From NCBI GenBank assembly GCA_902803725.1, contig CADCRD010000025.1, positions 1 to 8,227 of the forward strand: a DNA stretch of 8,227 nt, given 5' to 3'. Shown piece after piece: positions 1-7,280 of this stretch; the stretch's first letter is position 1; every line of letters starts with the position of its first letter. The notes beneath the pieces were generated by a model. That model saw only the letters and a list, made by a program, of their open reading frames with translations. It had not been told where the DNA came from and did no database searches. Source of the DNA: an uncultured Eubacteriales bacterium (GTDB taxonomy: Bacteria > Bacillota > Clostridia > Peptostreptococcales > Anaerovoracaceae). Made by a program: the position numbers and the translations under genes.

Positions 1-1
1 G

Positions 2-283
2 GGCGGCGCAGGCCTCCCGCAGCCTCTGGGATTCTGCTGGCTCGACTTCTACGATCTGCTCGCAGAAGGTCTGCTGATGCCGTTCGGTTCATTCTGCCTG
101 GCTCTCGTAGTCGGATACGGAATGAAGGTAGACTGGATCCAGAAGGAATGCGAACTTGAAGGTAACTCCTTCGGCGGCAAAGGATACTGGACATTCTGTT
201 ACAAGTTCCTGTCACCTGTCGCAATGGCATTCATCCTTCTTGGACAGATCGACGGATTCTTCGGACTGGGAATCTTTGGCTAA
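2..283 (+). CDS. Sodium-dependent transporter, NSS (SNF) family, C-terminal fragment
   Basis: The reading frame is open from base 2 to a TAA at 281-283, giving the last 93 residues of a protein that begins outside the window. It reads as the C-terminal end of a neurotransmitter:sodium symporter family protein, which imports amino acids or similar solutes with Na+ across the cytoplasmic membrane. A segment like WLDFYDLLAEGLLMPFGSF, followed by a hydrophobic stretch ending in VVGYGM, matches the family's typical 'FD-LLD-L---LLPLGGL--A--VGW' end region. A second hydrophobic helix (FLSPVAMAFILLGQIDGFFG) follows after a short polar loop containing WIQKECE and YWTFCYKF. These are probably the last two membrane helices. 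The substrate cannot be inferred from this fragment. An intrinsic terminator follows about 70 bases after the stop, so this is the end of its transcription unit. Confidence 0.8.
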   Translation, partial: GGAGLPQPLGFCWLDFYDLLAEGLLMPFGSFCLALVVGYGMKVDWIQKECELEGNSFGGKGYWTFCYKFLSPVAMAFILLGQIDGFFGLGIFG

Positions 284-350
284 TCAAAGAACCTTTTGAA
301 AAGCAGAGATGATCTGAAAAAAACATACATATAAGAAAAAGTACTAATCT

Positions 351-377
351 GAGCCGGTGCATTGCGCCGGCTCTTTT
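351..377 (+). terminator. Rho-independent terminator of the NSS transporter unit
   Basis: GAGCCGGTGC (351-360) pairs with GCGCCGGCTC (364-373) in a 10-bp stem with one T-G wobble and an ATT loop. TTTT follows at 374-377. The GC-rich stem with a T-tract, 68 bases after the transporter stop and before a convergent gene, fits an intrinsic terminator. Confidence 0.85.
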
Positions 378-390
378 AATAATAAATAAT

Positions 391-420
391 AAAAAAGGAA
401 ATCATAGAAAAGATTTCCTT
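391..420 (-). terminator. Rho-independent terminator of the argR-recN unit
   Basis: AAGGAAATC (395-403) and GATTTCCTT (412-420) form a 9-bp inverted repeat with an 8-base loop. Read on the minus strand, the stem runs into a T-tract given by the A-run at 391-396. It lies about 65 bases past the recN stop. The stem is AT-richer than its plus-strand neighbour at 351-377, but position and polarity both fit recN termination. Confidence 0.75.
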
Positions 421-484
421 AATTGATATTCAGTGTGTCTGTATCAGATCACAAAGCAGATAAAAGAACTGTGTCTTTGGGATC

Positions 485-2110
485 TTATACGCGGCCTGCA
501 AGATTGATCATCTCCTGTGCGCTGGCAAGTGTTATATCAGATACATTTATGCCTGCGAGCAGTCTTGCGATCTCAGTGATCTTTTCCTTTTCACTCAGTT
601 CCTTGATCGTTGTGAATGTACGGCTGTCGTCGTCTGTCTTTTCGATGCGGTAGTTATGCTCCGCGGTTGCTGCCAGCTGGGGCAGGTGAGTAATGCACAG
701 CACCTGGTGATTTTGAGAAATCTGCTTGAGTTCTCTCGAAACGATATCAGCAGTCTCACCACTTATGCCTGTATCGATCTCATCAAAGATCATCGTTCCT
801 ATGCCGTCATATTCGCCTATGACTTTTTTGAATGCCAGCATGATCCTTGACATTTCGCCGCCGCTGGCTATCTTTGCCAGTGGTTTGAGAGGCTCTCCGA
901 CGTTTGTTGTCAGCAGGAATTCCGCATTGTCGACGCCGTTGGGGCCAAACTCGGAAGAATAATTAAAATCAATCGTGATATTTGCATTTTTGAAGTTCAG
1001 ATTTTCCAGTTCTGACTGGATCTTGTTCTGAAGACTTTCAGCTGATGTTTTGCGCAGTCTTGAAAGATTTTCTGTTTCTATTTTCAGCATTTCTTCCAGA
1101 CGTGAATATTCCAGCTGCAGAGAATCGACTTCTGAGTCAAGGTCAGCAAGTTCACGTAGTTTTTTCTCCATATCGTCTTTTGTAAGCTGGATCTCATTGA
1201 TACTCTCGCCATACTTTTTCTTGAGTTCTTTGATAAAGTGAAGACGGTCATTCAGCTCTTCGATCCTGTCAGGATTGAAGACTATGCGGTCACGCATATC
1301 GCGGATCCTGTTCGTTATGTCTTCGAATCTGTAAAAGAAATCCGTCAGTTCTGATTCAATTTCCGAAGCTTCATGGGAGAACTGAGTTATTCCGCGCAAA
1401 GGCATTATAACGGAATCGAATTTGTCCATGGCACTGATGTCATCGCCGTTGGCGTGAGCATAAGCTTCATCCAGAGCTCTGAATATACTCTCGTTATTTT
1501 CCATTATCTCCAGCTCTTCATGATGCTTTTCTTCTTCACCAGGTATCAGCTGGGCTTTTTCGATCTCATCGATCTGGTATTTCAGCAGCTCTTTTTCCTG
1601 ATCGTTGTTCTCGATCATCTTCTTTGCTGCCTCAAGTCTGCGTCCCGCATCCACATATTTGTAATACAGTTCGCTTACCTTATGGCGAACAGGCGTGATG
1701 GCATCTTTTTCGTAGTCATCTACCAGTTTTAAGTGATTTTCGACCTTGAGAAGAGACTGGTTGTCGAACTGGCCGTGAACGTCAGCCAGCTGAGAACACA
1801 GCTCTTGCAGCTCAGAAAGCGTCACCAGATGGTCATCTATACGGCAAATGTTCTTGCCGGTGGCTGAAACTTCGCGTGTGACAATAATCTCGCGATTGTT
1901 AAGCTCTGCAATCATCTGAACTGTTGCGGAATCGCAGCCTGTTCTGATATAAGCTGAATCTGCGCGGCTTCCCAGTGCAAGACTGATAGCTGAAGCTATC
2001 ACAGATTTTCCGGCACCGGATTCACCGGTGATAACATTCAGACCTTTATGAAAGCTGACCTCTGTTTTTTCGATCGTCGCAAAATCACGGATCAGAATAT
2101 GTGATATCAT
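485..2110 (-). CDS. recN: DNA repair protein RecN
   Basis: A 541-residue SMC-like ATPase, close to the usual RecN length of about 550. RecN acts early in recombinational repair of double-strand breaks, on the nucleoid, and promotes DNA end tethering. The N-terminal half-domain has the typical start (MISHILIRDFATIE), a Walker A motif GESGAGKS at residues 29-36 and a Q-loop region HGQFDNQSLL at about 112-121. Residues of roughly 150-370 are rich in Glu, Lys, Leu and Arg and look like the antiparallel coiled coil. The C-terminal half-domain has the ABC signature ASGGEMSR (415-422), Walker B MIFDEIDTGISG (from 440) and the switch-histidine region ITHLPQLAA (from 472). The ATG at 2110 is backed by AAGGAG eight bases upstream. 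It lies 67 bases after argR on the same strand with no terminator between them, so it is probably co-transcribed from the argR promoter. All key motifs are intact. Confidence 0.97.
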   Translation of the reverse strand: MISHILIRDFATIEKTEVSFHKGLNVITGESGAGKSVIASAISLALGSRADSAYIRTGCDSATVQMIAELNNREIIVTREVSATGKNICRIDDHLVTLSELQELCSQLADVHGQFDNQSLLKVENHLKLVDDYEKDAITPVRHKVSELYYKYVDAGRRLEAAKKMIENNDQEKELLKYQIDEIEKAQLIPGEEEKHHEELEIMENNESIFRALDEAYAHANGDDISAMDKFDSVIMPLRGITQFSHEASEIESELTDFFYRFEDITNRIRDMRDRIVFNPDRIEELNDRLHFIKELKKKYGESINEIQLTKDDMEKKLRELADLDSEVDSLQLEYSRLEEMLKIETENLSRLRKTSAESLQNKIQSELENLNFKNANITIDFNYSSEFGPNGVDNAEFLLTTNVGEPLKPLAKIASGGEMSRIMLAFKKVIGEYDGIGTMIFDEIDTGISGETADIVSRELKQISQNHQVLCITHLPQLAATAEHNYRIEKTDDDSRTFTTIKELSEKEKITEIARLLAGINVSDITLASAQEMINLAGRV

Positions 2111-2177
2111 TACAATAACTCCTTATATTAGTTCGTTTAAATTTTCAAAAATCACATCGCCGGTTTTTAATAATGGT

Positions 2178-2621
2178 TTATAGTAATTCCTTGAATTTTG
2201 CCATCAGCTCGGGAATATATTTTGTGTCTTCAATAACCACGAGGATCGTATTGTCTCCGGCAACCGAACCGACTATATGATCGACATTGAGAGAGTCGAT
2301 GGCTTCGGCAGCGGCATTCGCGCATCCTGATAGTGTTTTGATCACGATAATATTGCCGGCTGCATCTACGGAAAGAATCGTTTCTTTGAATATTTTTACG
2401 AAACGGTTACTGATCGGTCCTTCTTCACGGTGCTGTACATATTTGTATTTACCGGAAGGCGACATGGTCTTGACCAGCTGAAGTTCCTTGATGTCTCTTG
2501 ATATAGTCGCCTGCGTCACATCATATCCTGATTCTTTCAGTAACTGACACAGCTTTTCCTGTGTTTCGATCTCATATTTATTGATGAGTTCCAAAACCAT
2601 ATTCTGCCTGGAGTATCTCAT
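2178..2621 (-). CDS. argR: Arginine repressor ArgR/AhrC
   Basis: A 147-residue arginine-responsive transcription factor, the family's usual size (about 150). With arginine bound it forms a hexamer that represses arginine biosynthesis genes and, in Gram-positives, can activate catabolic ones. The N-terminal winged-helix domain (1-65) carries the recognition segment TQATISRDIKEL (36-47). The C-terminal oligomerisation and arginine-binding domain contains GCANAAAEAID (99-109) and the GDNT motif (122-125), whose aspartate contacts the ligand in characterised homologues. The frame is open upstream to an ATG at 2726, but start 2621 is preferred. MRYSRQ is the normal ArgR start, GAGGAG lies five bases upstream, and the longer version would add 35 atypical residues and run through the promoter. 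It heads the argR-recN unit, an order common in Firmicutes. An ARG-box-like palindrome in its promoter suggests autoregulation. Confidence 0.96.
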   Translation of the reverse strand: MRYSRQNMVLELINKYEIETQEKLCQLLKESGYDVTQATISRDIKELQLVKTMSPSGKYKYVQHREEGPISNRFVKIFKETILSVDAAGNIIVIKTLSGCANAAAEAIDSLNVDHIVGSVAGDNTILVVIEDTKYIPELMAKFKELL

Positions 2622-2666
2622 TTTATCTCCTCTTCTGTGCTTATAATTATCATCTCGTTGGTAATA

Positions 2667-2696
2667 ATTATACCATTTTATGAATAGATTATTCAA
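2667..2696 (-). promoter_or_regulatory. Sigma-A-type promoter of argR-recN
   Basis: On the minus strand, TTGAAT (complement of 2691-2696) is followed after 18 bases by a perfect TATAAT (complement of 2667-2672). A start near 2660 would leave a leader of about 40 bases before the argR ATG. The 18-base spacer is within the accepted range. The call rests only on motif match and position. Confidence 0.7.
2681..2695. promoter_or_regulatory. Candidate ARG box (ArgR operator) in the argR promoter
   Basis: TGAATAGATTATTCA is a perfect inverted repeat (TGAATA, GAT, TATTCA). The known ArgR half-sites are TGAAT and ATTCA. Here they are five bases apart instead of the four in the enterobacterial TGAAT-N4-ATTCA consensus. 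The palindrome covers the -35 element and spacer of the argR promoter, where bound repressor would block polymerase. Autorepression is inferred. The spacing deviation is the main doubt. Confidence 0.55.
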
Positions 2697-2721
2697 TAAA
2701 AAAATAACAACAATGACATTA

Positions 2722-2750
2722 TTCACAAACGTATGTTTGTATGCTATAAT
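2722..2750 (+). promoter_or_regulatory. Sigma-A-type promoter of ruvC-ruvA-ruvB-queA-tgt
   Basis: TTCACA (2722-2727, five of six matches to TTGACA) is separated by exactly 17 bases from a perfect TATAAT (2745-2750). TGC directly before the -10 makes an extended -10 element. The expected start is near 2757, giving a leader of about 60 bases before ruvC. This is the only good promoter seen upstream of the five-gene run. Confidence 0.8.
2725..2740. promoter_or_regulatory. Candidate LexA (SOS) box in the ruvC promoter
   Basis: ACAAAC-GTAT-GTTTGT is a perfect 16-bp palindrome. Its core CAAAC-N4-GTTTG (2726-2739) matches the Bacillus-type LexA/DinR consensus CGAACRNRYGTTYC at 12 of 14 positions. 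The two mismatches are the symmetry-related G/C positions next to the core. It lies between -35 and -10 and touches the last bases of -35, an ideal place for repression. ruv genes are SOS-controlled in several bacteria, which supports the reading. The A in place of G in the half-site means a different repressor is possible. Confidence 0.5.
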
Positions 2751-2816
2751 CAGTTGGCGGCGGGATCAGAATTGCATCCGGGCAAAACAAAGTCATAAGA
2801 AAGGCAGCGAAACACA

Positions 2817-3314
2817 ATGCGAATACTGGGAATAGATCCGGGATATGCTATAATGGGATACGGTATAGTAGACATGAAAGGTAATCACTTTAACGTGGTT
2901 GCTTATGATTCGATCACTACAGATAAAGATATGCCGATGCCTGACAGACTGAAACACCTTTACACAATGCTGATGAGTATCATTCAGCAATACGAACCGG
3001 ATGTGGCTGCGATCGAAGAATTGTTTTTCAACAATAATGCTAAGACAGCGATCCTGGTCGGGCAGGCGAGAGGCGTTGCGATTCTTGCTTGTTCCAACAG
3101 CGGTCTGGACATCGCGGAGTATACGCCGCTGCAGATAAAGCAGGCTCTGGTGGGTAACGGCAGGGCGGACAAAAAACAGGTGCAGTTCATGGTCAAGACC
3201 ATACTGAACCTCGACAAGGTGCCAAAGCCTGACGATACGGCAGATGCACTGGCTGCGGCTATAACACACGGACACAGTGATTCCAGTCTCAGCAGGCTGC
3301 AGATGCGAAGGTAA
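2817..3314 (+). CDS. ruvC: Holliday junction endonuclease RuvC
   Basis: A 165-residue, RNase H-fold nuclease that works as a dimer and resolves Holliday junctions by paired symmetrical cuts, with RuvAB. The N-terminus MRILGIDPG carries catalytic Asp7. IEELFF provides Glu67. The C-terminal PDDTADALAAAITH supplies Asp140 and Asp143. This completes the four-acid site known in E. coli RuvC (Asp7, Glu66, Asp138, Asp141). The basic QALVGNGRADKKQV region (109-122) is also typical. Length is normal, though the tail after the last catalytic residue is short. The ATG is fixed by the conserved MRILGIDPG start. The nearest purine-rich site (AAGG, 2801-2804) lies a rather long 12 bases upstream, so initiation may be weak. 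It is first in the ruv-queA-tgt run, 39 bases before ruvA. Confidence 0.97.
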   Translation: MRILGIDPGYAIMGYGIVDMKGNHFNVVAYDSITTDKDMPMPDRLKHLYTMLMSIIQQYEPDVAAIEELFFNNNAKTAILVGQARGVAILACSNSGLDIAEYTPLQIKQALVGNGRADKKQVQFMVKTILNLDKVPKPDDTADALAAAITHGHSDSSLSRLQMRR

Positions 3315-3353
3315 GCGGGGCAGAGCATATAAACAAACGATAAAGGAGAAAGA

Positions 3354-3950
3354 ATGTTACACTATATCAAAGGGTCTTTGGCGATGAAACTTGCTGACAG
3401 TGCTGTGATCGAATGCGGCGGTGTCGGATTCGAGGTCTGCGTTCCCGGAAACAGCAGACTGTACATGACGCAGGAAGGCGAAGAAGTGACAGTGTTCACA
3501 TATATGAACGTCAGAGAAGACGATATCAGCCTTTTCGGTTTTGATGATGAAGAGGGCCTGATGCTATTCAAAAAATTGATCACTGTAAACGGCGTCGGAG
3601 CAAAAGCGGCGATGGCCATCTTGTCTGCAATGCCATCGGCGGAAGTCAGAAAAGCGATCGTTTATGAAGATGCCGCCATGCTGACGCGGGCGAATGGCAT
3701 AGGCAAGAAGACGGCGCAAAGGATCGTTCTGGAACTCAAAGACAAGATAGGCAGCAGTTCACTGATCCCGGACGGAGAGGACTTCGGATCGGCGCCAGTT
3801 AATGCGGCGGGTGACAACAGAGCCGAAGCGATCGATGCTCTCATTGCACTGGGTTATGCCAGAGCAGAAGCAGCCGGAGCGCTGACTGCCATCAAAGATA
3901 AAGATCTCAGCGTCGAAGAATATATAAAGGCGGCGCTGAAGAATATATAA
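3354..3950 (+). CDS. ruvA: Holliday junction branch migration complex subunit RuvA
   Basis: A 198-residue protein of normal RuvA length. RuvA tetramers hold the four-way junction in an open square form and dock the RuvB motors. Domain I (about 1-62) is the OB-fold and contains the acidic pin Glu55-Asp56 (VREDD), at the same positions as in E. coli. Domain II has two helix-hairpin-helix motifs, around NGVGAKAA (79-86) and NGIGKKTAQRI (114-124), which grip the DNA backbone. A linker of about 20-25 residues leads to domain III (about 150-198), the three-helix module that binds RuvB. The ATG at 3354 has AAGGAG five bases upstream. It sits between ruvC and ruvB, in the expected order and on the same strand. 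Confidence 0.97.
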   Translation: MLHYIKGSLAMKLADSAVIECGGVGFEVCVPGNSRLYMTQEGEEVTVFTYMNVREDDISLFGFDDEEGLMLFKKLITVNGVGAKAAMAILSAMPSAEVRKAIVYEDAAMLTRANGIGKKTAQRIVLELKDKIGSSSLIPDGEDFGSAPVNAAGDNRAEAIDALIALGYARAEAAGALTAIKDKDLSVEEYIKAALKNI

Positions 3951-4005
3951 GCGGCCCGTAACTACCTGACAGGACAAAACAAGAAGGAAAAAAGAAGGAA
4001 TCAAT

Positions 4006-5052
4006 ATGGATATGACAGGATATGGTGAACTGGATGAGCGTATCGTTGCGCCGAATGCCAGTCATCTGGAAGAACAGTCTGAGTTCACGCTGAGACCTCA
4101 GACACTGGATGAATATATAGGGCAGCAGACAGCGACCGACAATCTCAAGGTATTCATCGAAGCAGCAAAAATGAGAGGTGAGCCGTTGGATCACGTGCTG
4201 TTTTACGGCCCTCCGGGGCTGGGAAAAACCACATTGGCAGGAATCATTGCTAATGAACTGGGAGTGGATATAAGGATCACGTCCGGACCTGCGATCGCAA
4301 GAGCAGGAGATCTGGCTGCCATTCTGACTAATCTCAATGAAAATGACGTGCTGTTCATCGATGAAATTCACAGATTGAATCGCAGCGTAGAAGAAGTCCT
4401 GTATTCAGCCATGGAGGATTATGCGCTGGATATTATCATAGGCAAAGGACCATCAGCACGTTCTATCAGACTCGATCTTGCAAAATTCACTTTGATAGGA
4501 GCCACGACGAGAGCCGGAAGCCTCTCCGCGCCTTTAAGAGACAGGTTCGGAGTGATTTGTAAATTTGAAAATTACACGACGCAGGAACTGATGAAGATCG
4601 CAAGCAGAACGGCAGGGCTGCTGGGCACGCAGATCGATGAGGATGCCCTGAAGGCGATAGCCGTGAGATCGCGAGGCACCCCCAGAGTCGTAAACAGGCT
4701 GCTGAAAAGAGTGCGTGATTTTGCTCAGGTAGAAGGCTCGGATACTATAACGATGGACATTACCGGCAGAGCACTCAAGGCCATGAATGTGGATGATATG
4801 GGACTGGAACAGCTGGACAGAGAGATATTGCGTGTTATAATAGAGCGGTTCGGCGGCGGTCCTGTTGGCATAGACACCATAGCTGCATCCATCGGAGAAG
4901 AGAGAATAACTATCGAAGATGCTTATGAACCATATCTGATCCAGGCAGGGTTCATGCACAGGACTCAGAAAGGCCGTGTGGTCTCTGAACTAGCTTACAA
5001 ACACCTGGGGATAGAGTTTGTGGGCGACCAGATCAGTATGGATGAAGAGTAA
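4006..5052 (+). CDS. ruvB: Holliday junction DNA helicase RuvB
   Basis: A 348-residue AAA+ ATPase. RuvB hexamers pull DNA through the RuvA-bound junction to drive branch migration. The N-terminal segment has the family mark LRPQTLDEYIGQ (29-40). Walker A is GPPGLGKTT (68-76) and Walker B with the DEIH box is VLFIDEIHRL (115-124). GKGPSARSIRLDL (146-158) is characteristic of RuvB, and sensor 1 lies in IGATTRAG (164-171). The following LRDRFG (177-182) bears the arginine finger. The C-terminal winged-helix domain includes RFGGGPVGIDTIA and a conserved YEPYLIQAGF segment. The ATG at 4006 has AAGGAA five bases upstream, and the gap from ruvA is 55 bases without a terminator. It appears fully intact. 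Confidence 0.98.
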   Translation: MDMTGYGELDERIVAPNASHLEEQSEFTLRPQTLDEYIGQQTATDNLKVFIEAAKMRGEPLDHVLFYGPPGLGKTTLAGIIANELGVDIRITSGPAIARAGDLAAILTNLNENDVLFIDEIHRLNRSVEEVLYSAMEDYALDIIIGKGPSARSIRLDLAKFTLIGATTRAGSLSAPLRDRFGVICKFENYTTQELMKIASRTAGLLGTQIDEDALKAIAVRSRGTPRVVNRLLKRVRDFAQVEGSDTITMDITGRALKAMNVDDMGLEQLDREILRVIIERFGGGPVGIDTIAASIGEERITIEDAYEPYLIQAGFMHRTQKGRVVSELAYKHLGIEFVGDQISMDEE

Positions 5053-5103
5053 GTCGTTTGATCATTAAAAATAACAATTTAGAAAGCCTGAAAGACGAAA
5101 AGT

Positions 5104-6132
5104 ATGAATGTAGCAGATTTTGATTATGAATTGCCGGAAGAGCTAATTGCCCAAAAACCGTGTGACAGACGTGACGGATCACGGCTGTTGGTAGTAGACA
5201 GGAAGACAGGCACAATAAAGCATGAACATTTTTATGATATAGAAAAATACCTCAGACCGGACGATTGTCTGGTTCTGAATGATTCAAAGGTCATACCGGC
5301 GAGGCTGTTTGGTACGAAGGATATCACGGGAGCAAAGATAGAGTTTCTTTTGACGAAACGCATCGATGGTGACATCTGGGAGACTATGGTCAGACCGGGA
5401 AAGAGACTGAAACCGGGAGATAAAGTCATCTTTGAAGATGATTTTACTGCAGAAATTCTGGAAAACGGCGAAGACGGAACGAGGATAGTCCGCTTTGATT
5501 ATGAAGGCATATTTATGCAGAGGCTCGAGCAGATCGGAGCAATGCCTCTGCCGCCATATATAGAAAGGGCTGCGCAGACTGAAGATAAAGAACGTTATCA
5601 GACGGTTTATGCACATGAAGAAGGCAGCGTTGCAGCTCCGACGGCGGGACTTCATTTTACGAACGAACTGCTGGAAAAGATCAGAGCTAAAGGAACGCGG
5701 CTGGCTTATATAACTTTGCATGTCGGCATTGGCACATTCAGACCAGTTAAGGCCGACAGAGTAGAAGACCATAAGATGCACTTTGAAGAATATGAGATCA
5801 GCAGGCAGGCCGCAGATACCATTAACGATACCAAAAAAGCCGGCGGGCGCATAATATCTGTCGGAACAACTTCAACCAGGACATGCGAGAGTGCGGCGGA
5901 TGAAAACGGTTTTGTTAAGGCAGGATCGGGCAGTACGGACATATTTATTTATCCGGGATATGAATTCAAGGTGATCGATTCACTGATCACTAATTTTCAT
6001 CTGCCTAAATCAACGCTGATGATGCTGATATCAGCTTTGTACGATCGTGAAAAAATACTGAAAATATATGAAGAAGCCGTAAGAGAAAGATACAGATTTT
6101 TCAGTTACGGCGATGCAATGTTCATTATCTGA
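5104..6132 (+). CDS. queA: S-adenosylmethionine:tRNA ribosyltransferase-isomerase QueA
   Basis: A 342-residue cytosolic enzyme of usual length. QueA transfers and isomerises the ribosyl part of S-adenosylmethionine onto the 7-aminomethyl-7-deazaguanine (preQ1) base in tRNA, giving epoxyqueuosine at position 34. Family segments are all present: FDYELPEELIAQ near the start, VLNDSKVIPARLFG (57-70), GSVAAPTAGLHFT (174-186), ITLHVGIGTFRPV, VGTTSTRT, and the C-terminal TDIFIYPGYEFKVID (from 278) with LITNFHLPKSTL. It acts after Tgt in the pathway, although it precedes tgt here. The start at 5104 matches the conserved N-terminus. There is no strong Shine-Dalgarno sequence, only weak purine stretches, so translation may be poorer than for its neighbours. 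The gap from ruvB is 51 bases, consistent with one operon. Confidence 0.97.
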   Translation: MNVADFDYELPEELIAQKPCDRRDGSRLLVVDRKTGTIKHEHFYDIEKYLRPDDCLVLNDSKVIPARLFGTKDITGAKIEFLLTKRIDGDIWETMVRPGKRLKPGDKVIFEDDFTAEILENGEDGTRIVRFDYEGIFMQRLEQIGAMPLPPYIERAAQTEDKERYQTVYAHEEGSVAAPTAGLHFTNELLEKIRAKGTRLAYITLHVGIGTFRPVKADRVEDHKMHFEEYEISRQAADTINDTKKAGGRIISVGTTSTRTCESAADENGFVKAGSGSTDIFIYPGYEFKVIDSLITNFHLPKSTLMMLISALYDREKILKIYEEAVRERYRFFSYGDAMFII

Positions 6133-6158
6133 GAGCAGTCATCGGAAAGAGGTAATAA

Positions 6159-7277
6159 ATGGGATCACTGTCATTTAAACTGATAAAAAAGGACGGAAAG
6201 GCCCGCCGCGGCGAGATAACAACAAAACACGGTACAATACAGACTCCTGTGTTCATGCCGGTCGGTACTGCAGCGACGGTGAAGGCGATGAAGCCGGAAG
6301 CGGTCGCAAATCTGGGAGCGGAGATAATACTGGGAAATACCTATCATCTGTTCCTCAGACCCGGCTCGAAGATCGTAAAACAGGCAGGCGGTCTGCACAA
6401 ATTCATGAACTGGAGCAGGCCGATATTGACAGACAGCGGCGGATTTCAGGTGTTCAGTCTGGGCGATCTGAGAAAAATAACAGAGGAAGGCGTTCAGTTC
6501 GCTTCATTTATAGACGGCTCAAGACATATGCTCGGACCGGAATCATCGATAGAAGTCCAGCAGGATCTGGGCTCGGATATCATGATGGCTTTTGATGAAT
6601 GTGCTCCTTATCCGGCTGACCGCGAATATGTAAAGCCCTCGATGGAGAGGACGACGAGATGGCTGGCCAGGTGTAAAGATGCCTGGACAAACAGGGAAGA
6701 GCAGGCTCTTTTCGGTATTATGCAGGGCGGCATGTACCAGGATCTGCGTGAGAAGAGCGCCCGCGATATAGTCGATATGGATCTTCCGGGCTATGCTATC
6801 GGAGGTTTGTCGGTCGGAGAGCCAAAAGAACTGATGTGCAGTGTGCTGGATTACTGTGTCGATTATCTGCCTGAGAACAAGCCACGTTATCTGATGGGCG
6901 TCGGCACACCCGATTATCTGTTTGAGGGTGTAGCCAGAGGCGTTGATATGTTCGACTGTGTGCTTCCGACGAGGATCGCGCGTCACGGCGTCGCAATGAC
7001 TTCACATGGCAATCTGAATATCAAGAATGCAAAGTTTGAGAGGGATTTCGAGCCGCTGGATCCGGAGTGCAACTGCTATGTTTGCCGTAATTACTCAAGG
7101 GCTTATCTGAGGCACCTGTTTAAATCGGGCGAGATGCTGTCATCGATGCTGCTATCTGAACATAACCTGCATTTTCTTGTAAGCACAATGGCTAATATCA
7201 GACGCTCGATCGAGGAAGATCGTTTTGAACAGTATAAAGAAGATTTTTACCGCAAATACGGCTATTTGGAAAAATAA
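6159..7277 (+). CDS. tgt: tRNA-guanine transglycosylase Tgt
   Basis: A 372-residue zinc enzyme, the normal bacterial length. It exchanges guanine at the wobble position of GUN-anticodon tRNAs (Asp, Asn, His, Tyr) for preQ1, the step before QueA. Visible motifs are TDSGGFQVFS (91-100) with the active-site Asp92, FDECAPYP (145-152), MQGGMYQDLR (188-197), YAIGGLSVGEP (212-222) and GVDMFDCVLPTR (261-272), whose DMFD segment holds the nucleophilic aspartate. The zinc ligands are Cys304, Cys306 and Cys309 (CNCYVC) and His335 (SEHNLHF). The ATG has AAAGAGG six bases upstream and lies 26 bases after the queA stop. It is the last gene of the run. The yajC-secDF genes that often follow tgt in Firmicutes are absent, and regulatory DNA follows instead. 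Confidence 0.98.
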   Translation: MGSLSFKLIKKDGKARRGEITTKHGTIQTPVFMPVGTAATVKAMKPEAVANLGAEIILGNTYHLFLRPGSKIVKQAGGLHKFMNWSRPILTDSGGFQVFSLGDLRKITEEGVQFASFIDGSRHMLGPESSIEVQQDLGSDIMMAFDECAPYPADREYVKPSMERTTRWLARCKDAWTNREEQALFGIMQGGMYQDLREKSARDIVDMDLPGYAIGGLSVGEPKELMCSVLDYCVDYLPENKPRYLMGVGTPDYLFEGVARGVDMFDCVLPTRIARHGVAMTSHGNLNIKNAKFERDFEPLDPECNCYVCRNYSRAYLRHLFKSGEMLSSMLLSEHNLHFLVSTMANIRRSIEEDRFEQYKEDFYRKYGYLEK

Positions 7278-7280
7278 TTG

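Noticed and set aside
2714..2725. Second ARG half-box (TGACATTATTCA) near the ruv promoter
   Set aside because: Only one half-site (ATTCA) is good and the spacing is wrong, so a chance match in AT-rich DNA is likely.
2622..2726. N-terminal extension of ArgR starting from the ATG at 2726
   Set aside because: It would add 35 residues unlike any ArgR, cross the promoter and operator, and ignore the well-placed GAGGAG before the ATG at 2621.
5053..5103. Possible preQ1 riboswitch before queA
   Set aside because: The gap is short and shows none of the conserved preQ1 aptamer sequence or hairpin.
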